This document shows positions 33,017 to 42,556 of a stretch of 64,000 bases of DNA, in pieces (the stretch's first letter is position 1; every line of letters begins with the position of its first letter). This DNA is from Cyclobacteriaceae bacterium (GTDB lineage: Bacteria; Bacteroidota; Bacteroidia; Cytophagales; Cyclobacteriaceae). Location of the stretch: assembly GCA_019694875.1 (NCBI GenBank), contig JAIBBC010000001.1, positions 1,371,501 to 1,435,500 of the forward strand. Direction: 5' to 3'. The position numbers and the translations under genes were made by a program. A model generated the notes under the pieces. The model was not told the origin of the DNA and did not search any database. It saw nothing but the letters and a program-made list of their open reading frames with translations.

Positions 33017-33065
33017 GACGGATTTCTACAAACTCAAAAGTCAGGAAAACCTGCGAATAGTCTGT

Positions 33066-33073
33066 TATCTTTG
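33066..33073 (+). promoter_or_regulatory. -7 promoter box TATCTTTG upstream of dusB
   Basis: A full match to TAnnTTTG in the 105-bp divergent region between the CPBP gene and dusB, 48 bp before the dusB ATG, predicting a leader of about 43 nt. Confidence 0.45.
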
Positions 33074-33121
33074 TGGATAAATCTGAACTGAAAACAGCGT
33101 TTTTGAGTTCAAAATTGACGA

Positions 33122-34117
33122 ATGGTAAAAATCGGTAACATAGAATTGGGCGATTTCCCGCTGCTTCTTGCACCCATGGAGGACGTGAGTGATCCGCCCT
33201 TCCGGGCCGTGTGCAAGGAAAACGGAGCCGATTTGATGTATACCGAATTCATATCGTCTGAGGGGCTCATCCGTGACGCGGCCAAAAGCGTGCAGAAGCT
33301 TGACATCTTCGAATATGAAAGGCCGATCGGAATCCAGCTATTCGGGAGTGATGTGGAAAGCATGCGTCAGTCGGCTGAGATTGCCTCGGCTGTCAATCCA
33401 AACCTGATCGACATCAACTACGGATGCCCGGTGAAGCAGGTCGCTTGCCGCGGAGCAGGTGCTGCATTGTTGCAGGATATTCCGATGATGGTGAAGATGA
33501 CGGAAGCTGTTGTGAAGGCAACTCATCTTCCGGTTACCGTGAAAACACGGTTAGGCTGGGACGATAACACAAAGAACATTCTTGAAGTAGCAGAACGGTT
33601 GCAGGACATCGGCATTCAGGCCCTAACCGTTCATGGCCGCACACGCGCTCAGATGTATAAAGGTTCAGCCGATTGGACGTTGATCGGAAGAATTAAAGAA
33701 AACCCGCGCGTAACCATCCCCATTTTTGGCAATGGCGATATCGACTCGCCTGAAAAGGTTGTTGAATACAAGCGTAAGTATGGCGTTGATGGCGTAATGA
33801 TCGGTCGTGCATCGATCGGCTATCCGTGGATCTTTAACGAGATCAAGCATTACATGCAAACCGGTGAAAAACTAACCGCACCGGATATTGCCGAACGTGT
33901 TCGGGTAACAAAAAAACATCTCGACTTCTCCATTCGCTGGAAAGGTGAAAAGGTTGGCGTGCTGGAAATGAGAAGACATTACACCAACTATTTCAAAGGC
34001 ATCCCTGATTTTAAACCGTACAGAACGCGCCTTGTGGAAACTATTAGCCCGACCGATCTGTTTGCCATTCTTGACGAGATTACTGAAACGTTTTCGAACA
34101 AACTGGTTGAAGCATAA
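33122..34117 (+). CDS. dusB: tRNA-dihydrouridine synthase, DusB type
   Basis: A flavoenzyme that reduces uridine to dihydrouridine in the D-loop of tRNA. The 331-residue length fits DusB. Motifs visible are LLAPMEDVSDPPFR at the start of the TIM barrel, IDINYGCPVKQVACRGAGAALL with the catalytic Cys in GCP, VTVKTRLGWD, LTVHGRTRAQMYKG and IGRASIGYPWIF; the last two bind FMN phosphate. A helical tRNA-binding domain ends the protein. In many bacteria dusB precedes fis, but no such gene follows here. Confidence 0.95.
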   Translation: MVKIGNIELGDFPLLLAPMEDVSDPPFRAVCKENGADLMYTEFISSEGLIRDAAKSVQKLDIFEYERPIGIQLFGSDVESMRQSAEIASAVNPNLIDINYGCPVKQVACRGAGAALLQDIPMMVKMTEAVVKATHLPVTVKTRLGWDDNTKNILEVAERLQDIGIQALTVHGRTRAQMYKGSADWTLIGRIKENPRVTIPIFGNGDIDSPEKVVEYKRKYGVDGVMIGRASIGYPWIFNEIKHYMQTGEKLTAPDIAERVRVTKKHLDFSIRWKGEKVGVLEMRRHYTNYFKGIPDFKPYRTRLVETISPTDLFAILDEITETFSNKLVEA

Positions 34118-34191
34118 CATGACAGTTCGGGCCTGCCTGCACGCATGGTTCATTCAAAACTGACAACTCATGACGCTTCGCAAGAATCAGG

Positions 34192-34222
34192 TTTGAAATC
34201 GTTCTGTGATTGTCAATCTTTG
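34192..34222 (+). promoter_or_regulatory. promoter TTTG-N19-AATCTTTG upstream of EamA gene
   Basis: TTTG (34192-34195) and AATCTTTG (34215-34222, 7 of 8 matches) are separated by exactly 19 bp, the standard spacing. The ATG at 34243 lies 20 bp downstream of the box. This argues against an upstream TTG start at 34210, which would lie between the two elements. Confidence 0.5.
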
Positions 34223-34242
34223 AACCCGTTAAAACCCCTTTC

Positions 34243-35121
34243 ATGCAAGACTCCACACGCGGCAATGCCATCGTTCTGTTAATTGTTTTAACGCTCATCT
34301 GGGGCACGTCCTTTATTTTAATTAAACACGGATTAAAAGTATTTGCTCCGAATGAAGTGGGCGCGCTGCGGGTAACTGCAGCAGGATTGTTTTTGCTGCC
34401 TGCCGCGTTAGTCAGGATTAAAGAACTTACAAAAGATCACTACTGGAAACTTTTCCTTTCCGGGATGATGGGAATTTTTATTCCGGCATTCCTCTTTGCA
34501 ACGGCTCAAACACGAATGGATAGTTCCGTTGCCGGAATGCTGAACACGCTTACACCAATCTTTACATTGATTATCGGTTCGGTCGTTTTCAAAATAAAAT
34601 TCAGAAACCTGACCGTGATCGGAATACTGCTTGGTTTTATTGGAGCCATTGTTTTGATGTTCGCGCGAAGCGGAGGCGAACTGGGAGCGATCAATGTTTT
34701 TGCTTTGCTGATTGTGATTGCCTGTATTTTTTATGCATGCAACCTGAACTTCATCAAATACAAAATTACCGATCTGAATGCCCTTACCATTACCAGCACC
34801 TCGGTATTGTTAATCAGTCCGTTGGCGATTATTTACCTGCTTGGCTTTACGGAATTTACCACTAAGCTTGGCTCCGTGGAGGGCGCCTGGCGCGCATGCG
34901 GCTTTGTCGTGCTCCTGGGTATCATGAGTACAGCCATCGCAACGTTTTTGTTCAACCGGCTGGTTAAAATCAGCACCCCGTTGTTTGCCAGCTCGGTGAC
35001 TTACCTGATGCCCATTGTTGCTGTTGGCTGGGGTTTGCTGGACGGAGAATCGCTGGGACTTGGTCATTTTATCGGAATGGCGGCCGTCATTACAGGCGTG
35101 TATCTGGCTAATCGTAAATAG
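34243..35121 (+). CDS. EamA/DMT family transporter
   Basis: A 292-residue inner-membrane protein with ten predicted transmembrane helices in two EamA repeats (about 10-140 and 155-290). The opening IVLTLIWGTSFILIKHGLK and the internal VAGMLNTLTPIFTLIIGSVVF and FASSVTYLMPIVAVGWGLLDGE are typical. Members export amino acids or other metabolites; the substrate is not predictable. Monocistronic, with its own promoter. Confidence 0.93.
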   Translation: MQDSTRGNAIVLLIVLTLIWGTSFILIKHGLKVFAPNEVGALRVTAAGLFLLPAALVRIKELTKDHYWKLFLSGMMGIFIPAFLFATAQTRMDSSVAGMLNTLTPIFTLIIGSVVFKIKFRNLTVIGILLGFIGAIVLMFARSGGELGAINVFALLIVIACIFYACNLNFIKYKITDLNALTITSTSVLLISPLAIIYLLGFTEFTTKLGSVEGAWRACGFVVLLGIMSTAIATFLFNRLVKISTPLFASSVTYLMPIVAVGWGLLDGESLGLGHFIGMAAVITGVYLANRK

Positions 35122-35235
35122 AAACCGTTTCCGGTAATTTTTACGAAAACTGACTTACGAATCCCGATTTAAGATTGTAGAATTGCGGCTTGTTTCAGGC
35201 CTGTAATAAGTTCGTTATCCTAAATCGCCACCGTC

Positions 35236-36762
35236 ATGTCAAACCGTAAGATTACCCGTGCACTCATCTCCGTATTTTATAAGGATAATCTCGAGCCAAT
35301 CGTTCACCTGCTCGGTAAGGCAGGGGTTGAATTTGTATCTACGGGCGGTACACAGGAGTTTATCGAGAAGCTGGGTTACGCAGTAACACCGGTGGAAAAG
35401 CTCACCGGCTATCCGTCAATTTTCGGAGGGCGTGTAAAGACCCTTCACCCGGCAATCTTCGGTGGCATACTCTATAGAAGAGATGATGCAGGCGACTTAA
35501 AACAGTCGGCTGAATATAAAATACCGCCCATCGACCTCGTGATTGTTGATTTATATCCGTTTGAGGAAACCGTGGCGAAAGGCGGAAGCGAAGAAGATAT
35601 TATAGAGAAGATCGACATTGGCGGAATTTCACTTATCCGCGGAGCGGCCAAAAATTTCAATGATGTGGTGATTATCGCATCGCGCAACCAGTACACTGAA
35701 CTGCAGTCTTTGCTTGAATCGAAAAACTGTTCGTCTGATTTGGCCGATCGTAAACGTTTTGCTGCAAAGGCGTTTGATGTTACCTCGCATTACGATTCAG
35801 CGATTTTCAACTGGTTCAACCACGAACAGCAGATTCCTTCTTTCAAAAAGAGTTATGGTGAAGGAAGAACATTGCGTTACGGTGAAAACCCGCACCAGCA
35901 AGGCAAGTTTTTCGGAAACCTCGATGAACTTTTTGAACAACTTAACGGTAAAGAGCTCTCATATAATAACCTGGTAGACGTTGACGCTGCCGTAAACCTC
36001 GTGCAGGAATTTTCAGGCGAGACAGCTTTCGTCATCATCAAGCACACCAACGCCTGTGGAGTCGCAACGGGATCGTCAGTTAAAGAGGCTTACCTGAAAG
36101 CATTTCAGGCCGATACCACTTCGGCATTCGGAGGAGTTTTGGCGACCAACAAAAAAATTGACCGCGCTGCCGCGGAAGAAATCAATACACTCTTTTTTGA
36201 GATACTGATTGCTCCGGCATACGATGCGGATGCACTTGAACTTCTGAAATCGAAAAAGAACCGGATGATTATGGTTCAGAAGAAACAGTTGGCGGAGAAA
36301 ATTCAGTTCAAAAGTTTATTAAATGGAGTAATTGAGCAAGACCTTGACTTGCATACCGACTCAAGCACGGATCTTAAAGTCGTTACTAAACGCACGCCAA
36401 CCGATTCTGAAGTACGTGCTTTATTGTTCGCCAGCAAGATTGCCAAACATACCAAGTCGAACACCATCGTTCTGGCCGTTGAAGGTCAGCTCCTGGCCAG
36501 TGGGGTTGGACAAACTTCACGCGTGGATGCGCTCCGGCAAGCGATTGAAAAAGCAAAAACGTTTGGCTTTTCCCTTAAGGGATCGGTGATGGCCTCCGAT
36601 GCATTCTTTCCGTTTGCCGATTGTGTGAAGATCGCGCAACAACAGGGTATCGAAGCCGTCATTCAGCCGGGCGGATCGCTACGTGATCAGGACTCAATCA
36701 ACTTCTGCGACAGCCACAATATGGCTATGGTGACCACCGGTATCCGCCACTTCCGGCATTGA
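35236..36762 (+). CDS. purH: bifunctional AICAR transformylase/IMP cyclohydrolase
   Basis: PurH catalyses the last two steps of de novo purine synthesis: formylation of AICAR and ring closure to IMP. The 508-residue protein has the MGS-like cyclohydrolase domain (about 1-150; KAGVEFVSTGGTQEFIEKLG, GGRVKTLHPAIFGGIL) and the transformylase domain (about 155-508; LRYGENPHQQGKF, VIIKHTNACGVA with the catalytic Lys-His, and VIQPGGSLRDQD). Neighbours are unrelated and it seems monocistronic. No purine riboswitch or PurR-like site is evident in the 114-bp upstream gap. Confidence 0.97.
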   Translation: MSNRKITRALISVFYKDNLEPIVHLLGKAGVEFVSTGGTQEFIEKLGYAVTPVEKLTGYPSIFGGRVKTLHPAIFGGILYRRDDAGDLKQSAEYKIPPIDLVIVDLYPFEETVAKGGSEEDIIEKIDIGGISLIRGAAKNFNDVVIIASRNQYTELQSLLESKNCSSDLADRKRFAAKAFDVTSHYDSAIFNWFNHEQQIPSFKKSYGEGRTLRYGENPHQQGKFFGNLDELFEQLNGKELSYNNLVDVDAAVNLVQEFSGETAFVIIKHTNACGVATGSSVKEAYLKAFQADTTSAFGGVLATNKKIDRAAAEEINTLFFEILIAPAYDADALELLKSKKNRMIMVQKKQLAEKIQFKSLLNGVIEQDLDLHTDSSTDLKVVTKRTPTDSEVRALLFASKIAKHTKSNTIVLAVEGQLLASGVGQTSRVDALRQAIEKAKTFGFSLKGSVMASDAFFPFADCVKIAQQQGIEAVIQPGGSLRDQDSINFCDSHNMAMVTTGIRHFRH

Positions 36763-36873
36763 TCCTACAAAAGCTGCAAAATGAAGGCAAAATCTTACAG
36801 TGAGTAAGCACGGTGGCAATATTTATGTAAATTCAGCCCTTGAATTATTCCGTTTAATTTCTAACAAACGTTC

Positions 36874-37899
36874 ATGGCATTTTTTGACTTCTTCACCAGC
36901 GACATTGCGATCGATCTTGGTACGGCAAATACCCTGATCATATATAAAGACAAGATTGTGGTTGATCAGCCGTCTATCGTGGCGATCGATAAAGTAGCGA
37001 ACAAGGTGCTGGCCATCGGTCACGAGGCCATGCAAATGCACGAAAAAACCCACGACCACATCAAAACCATTCGTCCGCTGAAGGAAGGTGTGATTGCCGA
37101 TTTCCAGGCAGCCGAACTTATGATCCGCGGACTTATTAAAATGATTGATACGGGCAAGCGCCTGTTCCCGCCTTCATACCGGATGGTGATCTGCATTCCT
37201 TCCGGGATTACAGAAGTTGAGAAGCGTGCCGTTCGCGACTCAGCCGAACATGCCGGAGCCAAGGAAGTTTACATGATTTTCGAACCGATCGCTGCGGCAA
37301 TCGGAACGGGTATCGACATCGAACAACCGATCGGTAACATGATCGTTGACATTGGTGGAGGTACAACCGACATTGCAGTTATTGCACTTTCCGGTATTGT
37401 TTGCGACCAGTCGATCCGCGTAGCGGGTGATACATTCAATCGCGACATTCTGGATTATATGAGACGTCAGCATAACCTGTTGATTGGTGAGCGCTCCGCT
37501 GAACGCGTAAAAATTGAATGCGGTTCGGCCTTAACGGAACTCGATGACGGTCCGGATGATTACGAAATCCGTGGTCGCGACCTGATGACCGGTATTCCGA
37601 AGACTATTAAGATATCTTACTCTGAGATCGCGTTCGCGCTTGATAAATCAGTATCCAAACTTGAAGAAGCGGTGTTGAAGGCACTTGAAACTTCACCTCC
37701 GGAACTTTCGGCTGATATTTATGAACGTGGAATTTACCTGACCGGTGGCGGTGCATTGCTCCGCGGGTTAGATAAACGCCTTGCGCTCAAAACAAAATTG
37801 CCAATCCACGTGGCTGACGATCCGTTGCGTGCGGTTGTTCGCGGCACAGGTGCTGCACTGAAGAACCTTCATCATTTCCGGGGCGTATTGATGACGTAA
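36874..37899 (+). CDS. mreB: rod shape-determining protein MreB
   Basis: The bacterial actin that guides lateral wall synthesis. The 341-residue protein carries IDLGTANTLIIY (phosphate 1), VDIGGGTTDIAV (phosphate 2) and YLTGGGALLRG (adenosine motif), with the amphipathic N-terminal MAFFDFF that binds the membrane. It is the first of five genes, mreB-mreC-mreD-mrdA-rodA, packed within 4 bp or overlapping. The cell is therefore probably rod-shaped or filamentous. No TAnnTTTG box was found in the 111 bp upstream. Confidence 0.98.
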   Translation: MAFFDFFTSDIAIDLGTANTLIIYKDKIVVDQPSIVAIDKVANKVLAIGHEAMQMHEKTHDHIKTIRPLKEGVIADFQAAELMIRGLIKMIDTGKRLFPPSYRMVICIPSGITEVEKRAVRDSAEHAGAKEVYMIFEPIAAAIGTGIDIEQPIGNMIVDIGGGTTDIAVIALSGIVCDQSIRVAGDTFNRDILDYMRRQHNLLIGERSAERVKIECGSALTELDDGPDDYEIRGRDLMTGIPKTIKISYSEIAFALDKSVSKLEEAVLKALETSPPELSADIYERGIYLTGGGALLRGLDKRLALKTKLPIHVADDPLRAVVRGTGAALKNLHHFRGVLMT

Positions 37900-37903
37900 G
37901 TTC

Positions 37904-38740
37904 ATGGGGCGGATATTTTTATTCATTTACCAATACCGCGCATTCTTTACGTTTTTATTGCTTGAGCTTTTTTGTACCTGGCTGGTTATTCTGAATAACC
38001 GGTACCAGGGCGCCAGTTTCTTCAATTCTGCGAATAGCTTTGTTGCTTCTGTTAACGGCTTTTCTCAAAACACACGAGAGTATTTTTCGCTGCGGGAGAC
38101 CAACAGCATGCTCGCAGAAGAAAACACTGCGCTTCGCAAGAAACTTGAGCAGCTGAACCAGCTTGCGCTGAAAACGGATACGCTTGCCGGAGCAGACTCA
38201 ACCGTGATCAAGCGGTTCGATTTTATCAGTGCAAAGGTCGTTAACAACTCTATCGATCGGTTAACCAACTTCATCACCCTCAATCGCGGCAGCGAAGACG
38301 GGATTAAGCCTGGCATGGCGGTGATCAGTTCAGCGGGCGTGGTGGGTAAAATCAAAATTACGTCCGAACACTTTAGCGTTGTTACCTCGGTATTGAATGT
38401 CGATATCATGGTTTCGGCTCTGATGAAACGGACCGGATATTTCGGCACCATTCAATGGGATGGGCACGACCCCGACTACGTAAAGCTTAAGTTTATTCCA
38501 TTGCACGTAAAACCGCAGGTTGGTGATACGATAATGACTTCCGGATACAGCGGAGTTTTCCCGGAGGGGATCATGGTCGGCACAATTGCCAAAATAAATC
38601 CCGGAAGGGAAACCTCCTTCCACGACCTGGATGTGAAGCTTTCGCAGGATTTCCGGAAATTGTCGTACGCAACCATCATCCGCAGTAATTTATTGAATGA
38701 GCTGGATTCGCTGGAAATGAAAGTCCCCAACATGCAGTAA
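37904..38740 (+). CDS. mreC: rod shape-determining protein MreC
   Basis: A bitopic inner-membrane protein, 278 residues: cytoplasmic start and membrane segment (about 8-28), a periplasmic coiled coil (about 60-92, LRETNSMLAEENTALRKKL) and the MreC beta-barrel domains (about 105-265; NRGSEDGIKPGMAVISSAGVVGK). MreC links MreB filaments to PBP2 and activates it. It begins 4 bp after mreB, and its stop codon overlaps the mreD start (TAATG). Confidence 0.95.
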   Translation: MGRIFLFIYQYRAFFTFLLLELFCTWLVILNNRYQGASFFNSANSFVASVNGFSQNTREYFSLRETNSMLAEENTALRKKLEQLNQLALKTDTLAGADSTVIKRFDFISAKVVNNSIDRLTNFITLNRGSEDGIKPGMAVISSAGVVGKIKITSEHFSVVTSVLNVDIMVSALMKRTGYFGTIQWDGHDPDYVKLKFIPLHVKPQVGDTIMTSGYSGVFPEGIMVGTIAKINPGRETSFHDLDVKLSQDFRKLSYATIIRSNLLNELDSLEMKVPNMQ

Positions 38741-39255
38741 TGAACCGTTCTATTATCATTCAAGGCATTTCGTTCGTGATCTACTTGTTTTTGCAAGTGC
38801 TGATCCTGAAAAATTCGGTCCTGTTCGGTTCGGCCTTTTGCTTTGTATACATCGGCTATCTTTTACTGTTGCCGGTGGAAACAAATCCGCTTTGGCTGAT
38901 GTTCATTGGTTTCGGTATGGGGCTGTTCATCGATATGTTCTACGACAGCGTAGGCATCCATGCCGCGGCAAGTGTAGGGGTGATGTACCTGCGAAACTTC
39001 TGGCTTGCCCGGGTAACTCCGCAGGGCGGTTATGATAACGGGGCTGTGCCAAGCATCGCTGCCGATGGATTGCAGTGGTTTATGATTTACGCTACGCCAC
39101 TGGTGTTTATACATCACGCGTTGTTGTTCTTTATTGAGGCGGGTGGATTTCAGTATTTCGGGTTTACGCTCGTGAAAGTGATTTTCAGCACGCTGTATAC
39201 AATGCTCGTTGTTTTGATTATTCAGTACCTCTTTCCGGGTGAACGAAGAATATGA
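38740..39255 (+). CDS. mreD: rod shape-determining protein MreD
   Basis: A 171-residue inner-membrane protein with five or six predicted transmembrane segments. Sequence similarity among MreD proteins is low, but position between mreC and mrdA, size and the GMGLFIDMFYDSVGIHAAASV segment support the call. It overlaps both neighbours by 1-4 bp, indicating translational coupling within the elongasome operon. Confidence 0.9.
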   Translation: MNRSIIIQGISFVIYLFLQVLILKNSVLFGSAFCFVYIGYLLLLPVETNPLWLMFIGFGMGLFIDMFYDSVGIHAAASVGVMYLRNFWLARVTPQGGYDNGAVPSIAADGLQWFMIYATPLVFIHHALLFFIEAGGFQYFGFTLVKVIFSTLYTMLVVLIIQYLFPGERRI

Positions 39256-41111
39256 ACGAAGGAAGAAAGGAAATTGTACAGATCATTTTTGTGTTCGTAG
39301 GGGTTCTCTTTACGATCAAGCTATTTTTTGTGCAGGTGCTCGACAACCGCTATGCCGACCTCGCCAATAGTAATGCGATCTTGCGTGAAGTGGAATATCC
39401 CTTCCGGGGATTAATTACGGATCGTAATGGTAAGCTGATCGTATACAATACGCCTGAATACGATTTGCTGATCACAAAGAAGGACGTTAAGGATTTTGAC
39501 TCAGCCAAGTTCTGCCAGGTTATCGGCATTACCCACGAACAGCTTCGCGAACGGTTTAAAGACTACAAAGCCCGCAAGGCCAAAAAGGAAGTTTCCGATG
39601 TAAAACCCGCCATCTTTATCCGTCAGCTTTCAAATCTTGACTTTGCCCGCATCCAGGAGCGTATCGATGAGTTCAGCGGATTTCAGATTCAGCCGCGTAC
39701 CACACGGGCTTATGCGACTTTCGCATTGGCAAATTCGATGGGTTATGTAAGTGAAATCACGAAGCGACAGCTCGAACATGATTCCACAAAGGTGTATAAG
39801 CAACGGGATTATATCGGCCAAAGCGGACTTGAATCATACTATGAAAAAGATTTGAGTGGAAAACGGGGAGTACGCTTCAAGTACAAAGATGTATCCGGAA
39901 TCGATAAGGGAGCATTTCTGAAAGGCAAACTCGACACCTTATCTGTGCCGGGCAAAGACCTGACAACAACCATCGACATTGCCTTACAAGAGTACGGTGA
40001 ACATCTGTTTAAAGGTAAGGTTGGAAGCCTAGTGGCGATTGAGCCTTCAACCGGAGAGATTCTTGCCATTATTTCGGGCCCGTCTTACGATCCGACATTA
40101 TTGACCGGCCGGAAATTCAGTTCAAATTTCTTAACCATCAGCAGCGATACTACCAAGCCCTTGTTTACGCGACCGTTGATGGCGATGTATCCTCCCGGGT
40201 CAATCTTTAAAATCATTCAAACACTAATCGGTCTGGAGGAAGGTGTGTTCAACTACGATACGCGCTTCCCGTGCGATAAGTCGCTCGTGAATTGCCACAA
40301 CCATCCAAGTCCTGCCGATTTGCACGGAGCAATTCAATATTCCTGCAATCCGTATTTCCATCAGGCGTTCCGCAGAATTATCAATCAGGGAAAGTCGCCC
40401 AACACCTTTACCGATTCCCGCATCGGGCTTGACCGTTGGCGCGATTATGTTTCGCGTTTTGGCCTGGGCGCTCCGCTCGGAGTTGACTTGCCGAGTGAAA
40501 AAGGAGGATCTATTCCGTCCAGCAGACTTTATAACCGTATTTATGGTGAAGGCCGCTGGAAGTTTTCAACGATTTACTCATTATCGATCGGGCAGGGCGA
40601 GATGCTGGTAACGCCAATGCAAATGGCAAACCTGGCAGCTATTCTCGCCAACAAAGGATATTTCTATACTCCACACATGGTAAGGTCGATCAAGGATGAT
40701 CAGATCGATCCTAAGTTCAGAGTCCGTCATGAAACCGGAATCGACACCGCGTTCTACACATTTGTAACAGACGCTATGACCGATGCCATTTCGGGAACAG
40801 CTCCGCGTGCCCTTATTCCGGGAATGACTATTTGTGGTAAGACCGGAACTGCACAGAACCCGCAAGGCGAAGATCACTCGGTATTCATGGCTTTCGCACC
40901 GAAAGAAAATCCGAGGATTGCCATTGCTGTATACGTTGAAAATGCCGGTTGGGGTGGTAGAGCAGCAGCTTCCATTGCCAGTTTGATGATTGAAAAATAT
41001 GTAACAGGCGAAGTGAAACGCCCTGCGCTTGAGGAATATGTTCTCCGGAATGAGTTTGGCGACAGGCCTTCGCGCACGCGCGCAGCCGAACCGGGTATTA
41101 TACTGGAATGA
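39252..41111 (+). CDS. mrdA: penicillin-binding protein 2 (elongation-specific transpeptidase)
   Basis: The class B PBP of the elongasome, 619 residues, which cross-links peptidoglycan during side-wall growth. It has an N-terminal membrane anchor (about 8-28), a PBP dimerisation domain (about 50-225; FRGLITDRNG) and the transpeptidase domain (about 250-590). The active-site motifs are complete: Ser317-x-x-Lys320 in PPGSIFK, Ser-Cys-Asn 364-366, and Lys-Thr-Gly 530-532. A cysteine pair (FPCDKSLVNCHN) near the active site may form a disulfide. It overlaps mreD and rodA by 4 bp each. Confidence 0.97.
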   Translation: MNEGRKEIVQIIFVFVGVLFTIKLFFVQVLDNRYADLANSNAILREVEYPFRGLITDRNGKLIVYNTPEYDLLITKKDVKDFDSAKFCQVIGITHEQLRERFKDYKARKAKKEVSDVKPAIFIRQLSNLDFARIQERIDEFSGFQIQPRTTRAYATFALANSMGYVSEITKRQLEHDSTKVYKQRDYIGQSGLESYYEKDLSGKRGVRFKYKDVSGIDKGAFLKGKLDTLSVPGKDLTTTIDIALQEYGEHLFKGKVGSLVAIEPSTGEILAIISGPSYDPTLLTGRKFSSNFLTISSDTTKPLFTRPLMAMYPPGSIFKIIQTLIGLEEGVFNYDTRFPCDKSLVNCHNHPSPADLHGAIQYSCNPYFHQAFRRIINQGKSPNTFTDSRIGLDRWRDYVSRFGLGAPLGVDLPSEKGGSIPSSRLYNRIYGEGRWKFSTIYSLSIGQGEMLVTPMQMANLAAILANKGYFYTPHMVRSIKDDQIDPKFRVRHETGIDTAFYTFVTDAMTDAISGTAPRALIPGMTICGKTGTAQNPQGEDHSVFMAFAPKENPRIAIAVYVENAGWGGRAAASIASLMIEKYVTGEVKRPALEEYVLRNEFGDRPSRTRAAEPGIILE

Positions 41112-42400
41112 GAAACGAAATCAGTATATCGAACAAGATGGACTGGGCAACCGTTGCCATTTACATGGTGATGCTGTTGTTCGGGTGGCTGAACATTTTT
41201 GCAGCCGTGTACGATGCTGATGCCAACAATTCGCTATTTGCCGCTACGCTGGATTTCGGGGTGATGCCGCTGCAGATGAAGCAGTTTATCTTCATCGTTA
41301 CCTCGCTCATCATTATCCTGATCATTCTGATTGTGGACATGCGTTTTTATGAAACGTTTGCTTACGTAATTTTTGCCGGTATCATGTTTCTGCTGCTACT
41401 GGTACCCTTGATCGGTAAGGAAGTGGCAGGGAATAAATCCTGGCTGGGCGTAGGTGCATTCGGTATTCAGCCTTCCGAGTTTGCCAAGTTTGCTACGGCC
41501 TTGGCAGTCGCAAAATTTATCGGGTCGGTCGGGTTTCGAATGGATCAGGTACGCAACCAGGTGGTATTGTTTGTGATTATCGGCATACCCGTGATGCTGA
41601 TCCTGTTGCAGAAAGATTTCGGAACAGCCATGGTGTTTGCGGTGTTTCTGCTGGTTTTTTATCGCGAAGGCCAATCTCCGTTCTTTTTGTTGGTAGGAAT
41701 CGGCATGGCTATCATTTTTATCCTCACGTTGCTCGTTAAGAATAACTGGATATTGTTTGCCATTATTGGCGGAATCTGGCTGATTGTAATCTACCTGAAT
41801 CGCAAAAGAAAAATCAAGCAACTCATCATCATTACGCTGGGCGCGATTGTATTGATTGGAACGATGCAAAGCGTAGAGATCATTTTTTCCAAGCTGCCCT
41901 TGCACCACCAGAAACGGATCATGGTGATGCTTAATCCCGATTCTGACCCAACCGGTTACGGCTGGAACGTAACGCAATCAAAAATAGCCATCGGCAGCGG
42001 AGGCTTTGCAGGAAAGGGTTTTTTGAATGGCACCCAAACCAAGTTCGATTTCGTGCCGGAGCAAAGTACCGACTTTATTTTTTGCACCATTGGCGAGGAG
42101 CACGGCTGGTTAGGCAGTTTGCTGGTGGTAGGATTGTTCATGGGCTTGCTGGTGCGACTGCTATTTATTGCCGAGCGACAAAAAAGTCGCTTTGCGCGAT
42201 CGTATGGATATGCAGTTGCAGCGATCTTCTTTTTCCACTTTGCTGTGAATATCGGCATGACACTCGGACTATTCCCCGTAATTGGTATTCCGCTTCCGTT
42301 TTTCAGCTATGGCGGTTCTTCGCTATGGGCTTTCACCGTGTTGCTGTTCATCCTGCTGAAACTGGATGCACATCGTGGTCAGGTACTGGAACGTTTGTAG
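41108..42400 (+). CDS. rodA: rod shape-determining protein RodA (SEDS peptidoglycan polymerase)
   Basis: A 430-residue SEDS-family glycosyltransferase that polymerises lipid II and works with PBP2. It has about ten transmembrane segments. Motifs include GNKSWLGVGAFGIQPSEFAKF, LLQKDFGTAMVF, the periplasmic loop with YGWNVTQSKIAIGSGGFAGKG and TDFIFCTIGEEHGW, and GIPLPFFSYGGSS near the end, all typical of RodA. The central part (about 210-260) has two consecutive hydrophobic stretches flanking RKRKIK, making the protein somewhat longer than the E. coli one (370). Last gene of the operon. Confidence 0.96.
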   Translation: MRNEISISNKMDWATVAIYMVMLLFGWLNIFAAVYDADANNSLFAATLDFGVMPLQMKQFIFIVTSLIIILIILIVDMRFYETFAYVIFAGIMFLLLLVPLIGKEVAGNKSWLGVGAFGIQPSEFAKFATALAVAKFIGSVGFRMDQVRNQVVLFVIIGIPVMLILLQKDFGTAMVFAVFLLVFYREGQSPFFLLVGIGMAIIFILTLLVKNNWILFAIIGGIWLIVIYLNRKRKIKQLIIITLGAIVLIGTMQSVEIIFSKLPLHHQKRIMVMLNPDSDPTGYGWNVTQSKIAIGSGGFAGKGFLNGTQTKFDFVPEQSTDFIFCTIGEEHGWLGSLLVVGLFMGLLVRLLFIAERQKSRFARSYGYAVAAIFFFHFAVNIGMTLGLFPVIGIPLPFFSYGGSSLWAFTVLLFILLKLDAHRGQVLERL

Positions 42401-42556
42401 TTCTCACTTTTGTACCCCAAACTGCGCGTAACGCAATCTCACCCAACGCTAGTATTGTTCATAAAACATTTTTTAAAAAATATAATTGATACGGTTATCA
42501 CAACCTTATTCGAAAGACCTATGTCTAACGGATATGTTCAATTAAAAACTCTTTTT

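Noticed and set aside
34210-34242. TTG start for the EamA transporter giving 11 more residues
   Set aside because: It would lie between the -33 and -7 elements of a well-spaced promoter; the ATG at 34243 fits better.
35124-35142. Hairpin ACCG-TTTC-CGGT followed by T residues after the EamA gene
   Set aside because: Only four stem pairs and an interrupted T-run; too weak to call a terminator.
42410-42556. N-terminal extension of the FN3 lipoprotein
   Set aside because: The extra 49 residues would precede and hide a clean lipoprotein signal; the ATG at 42557 is used.
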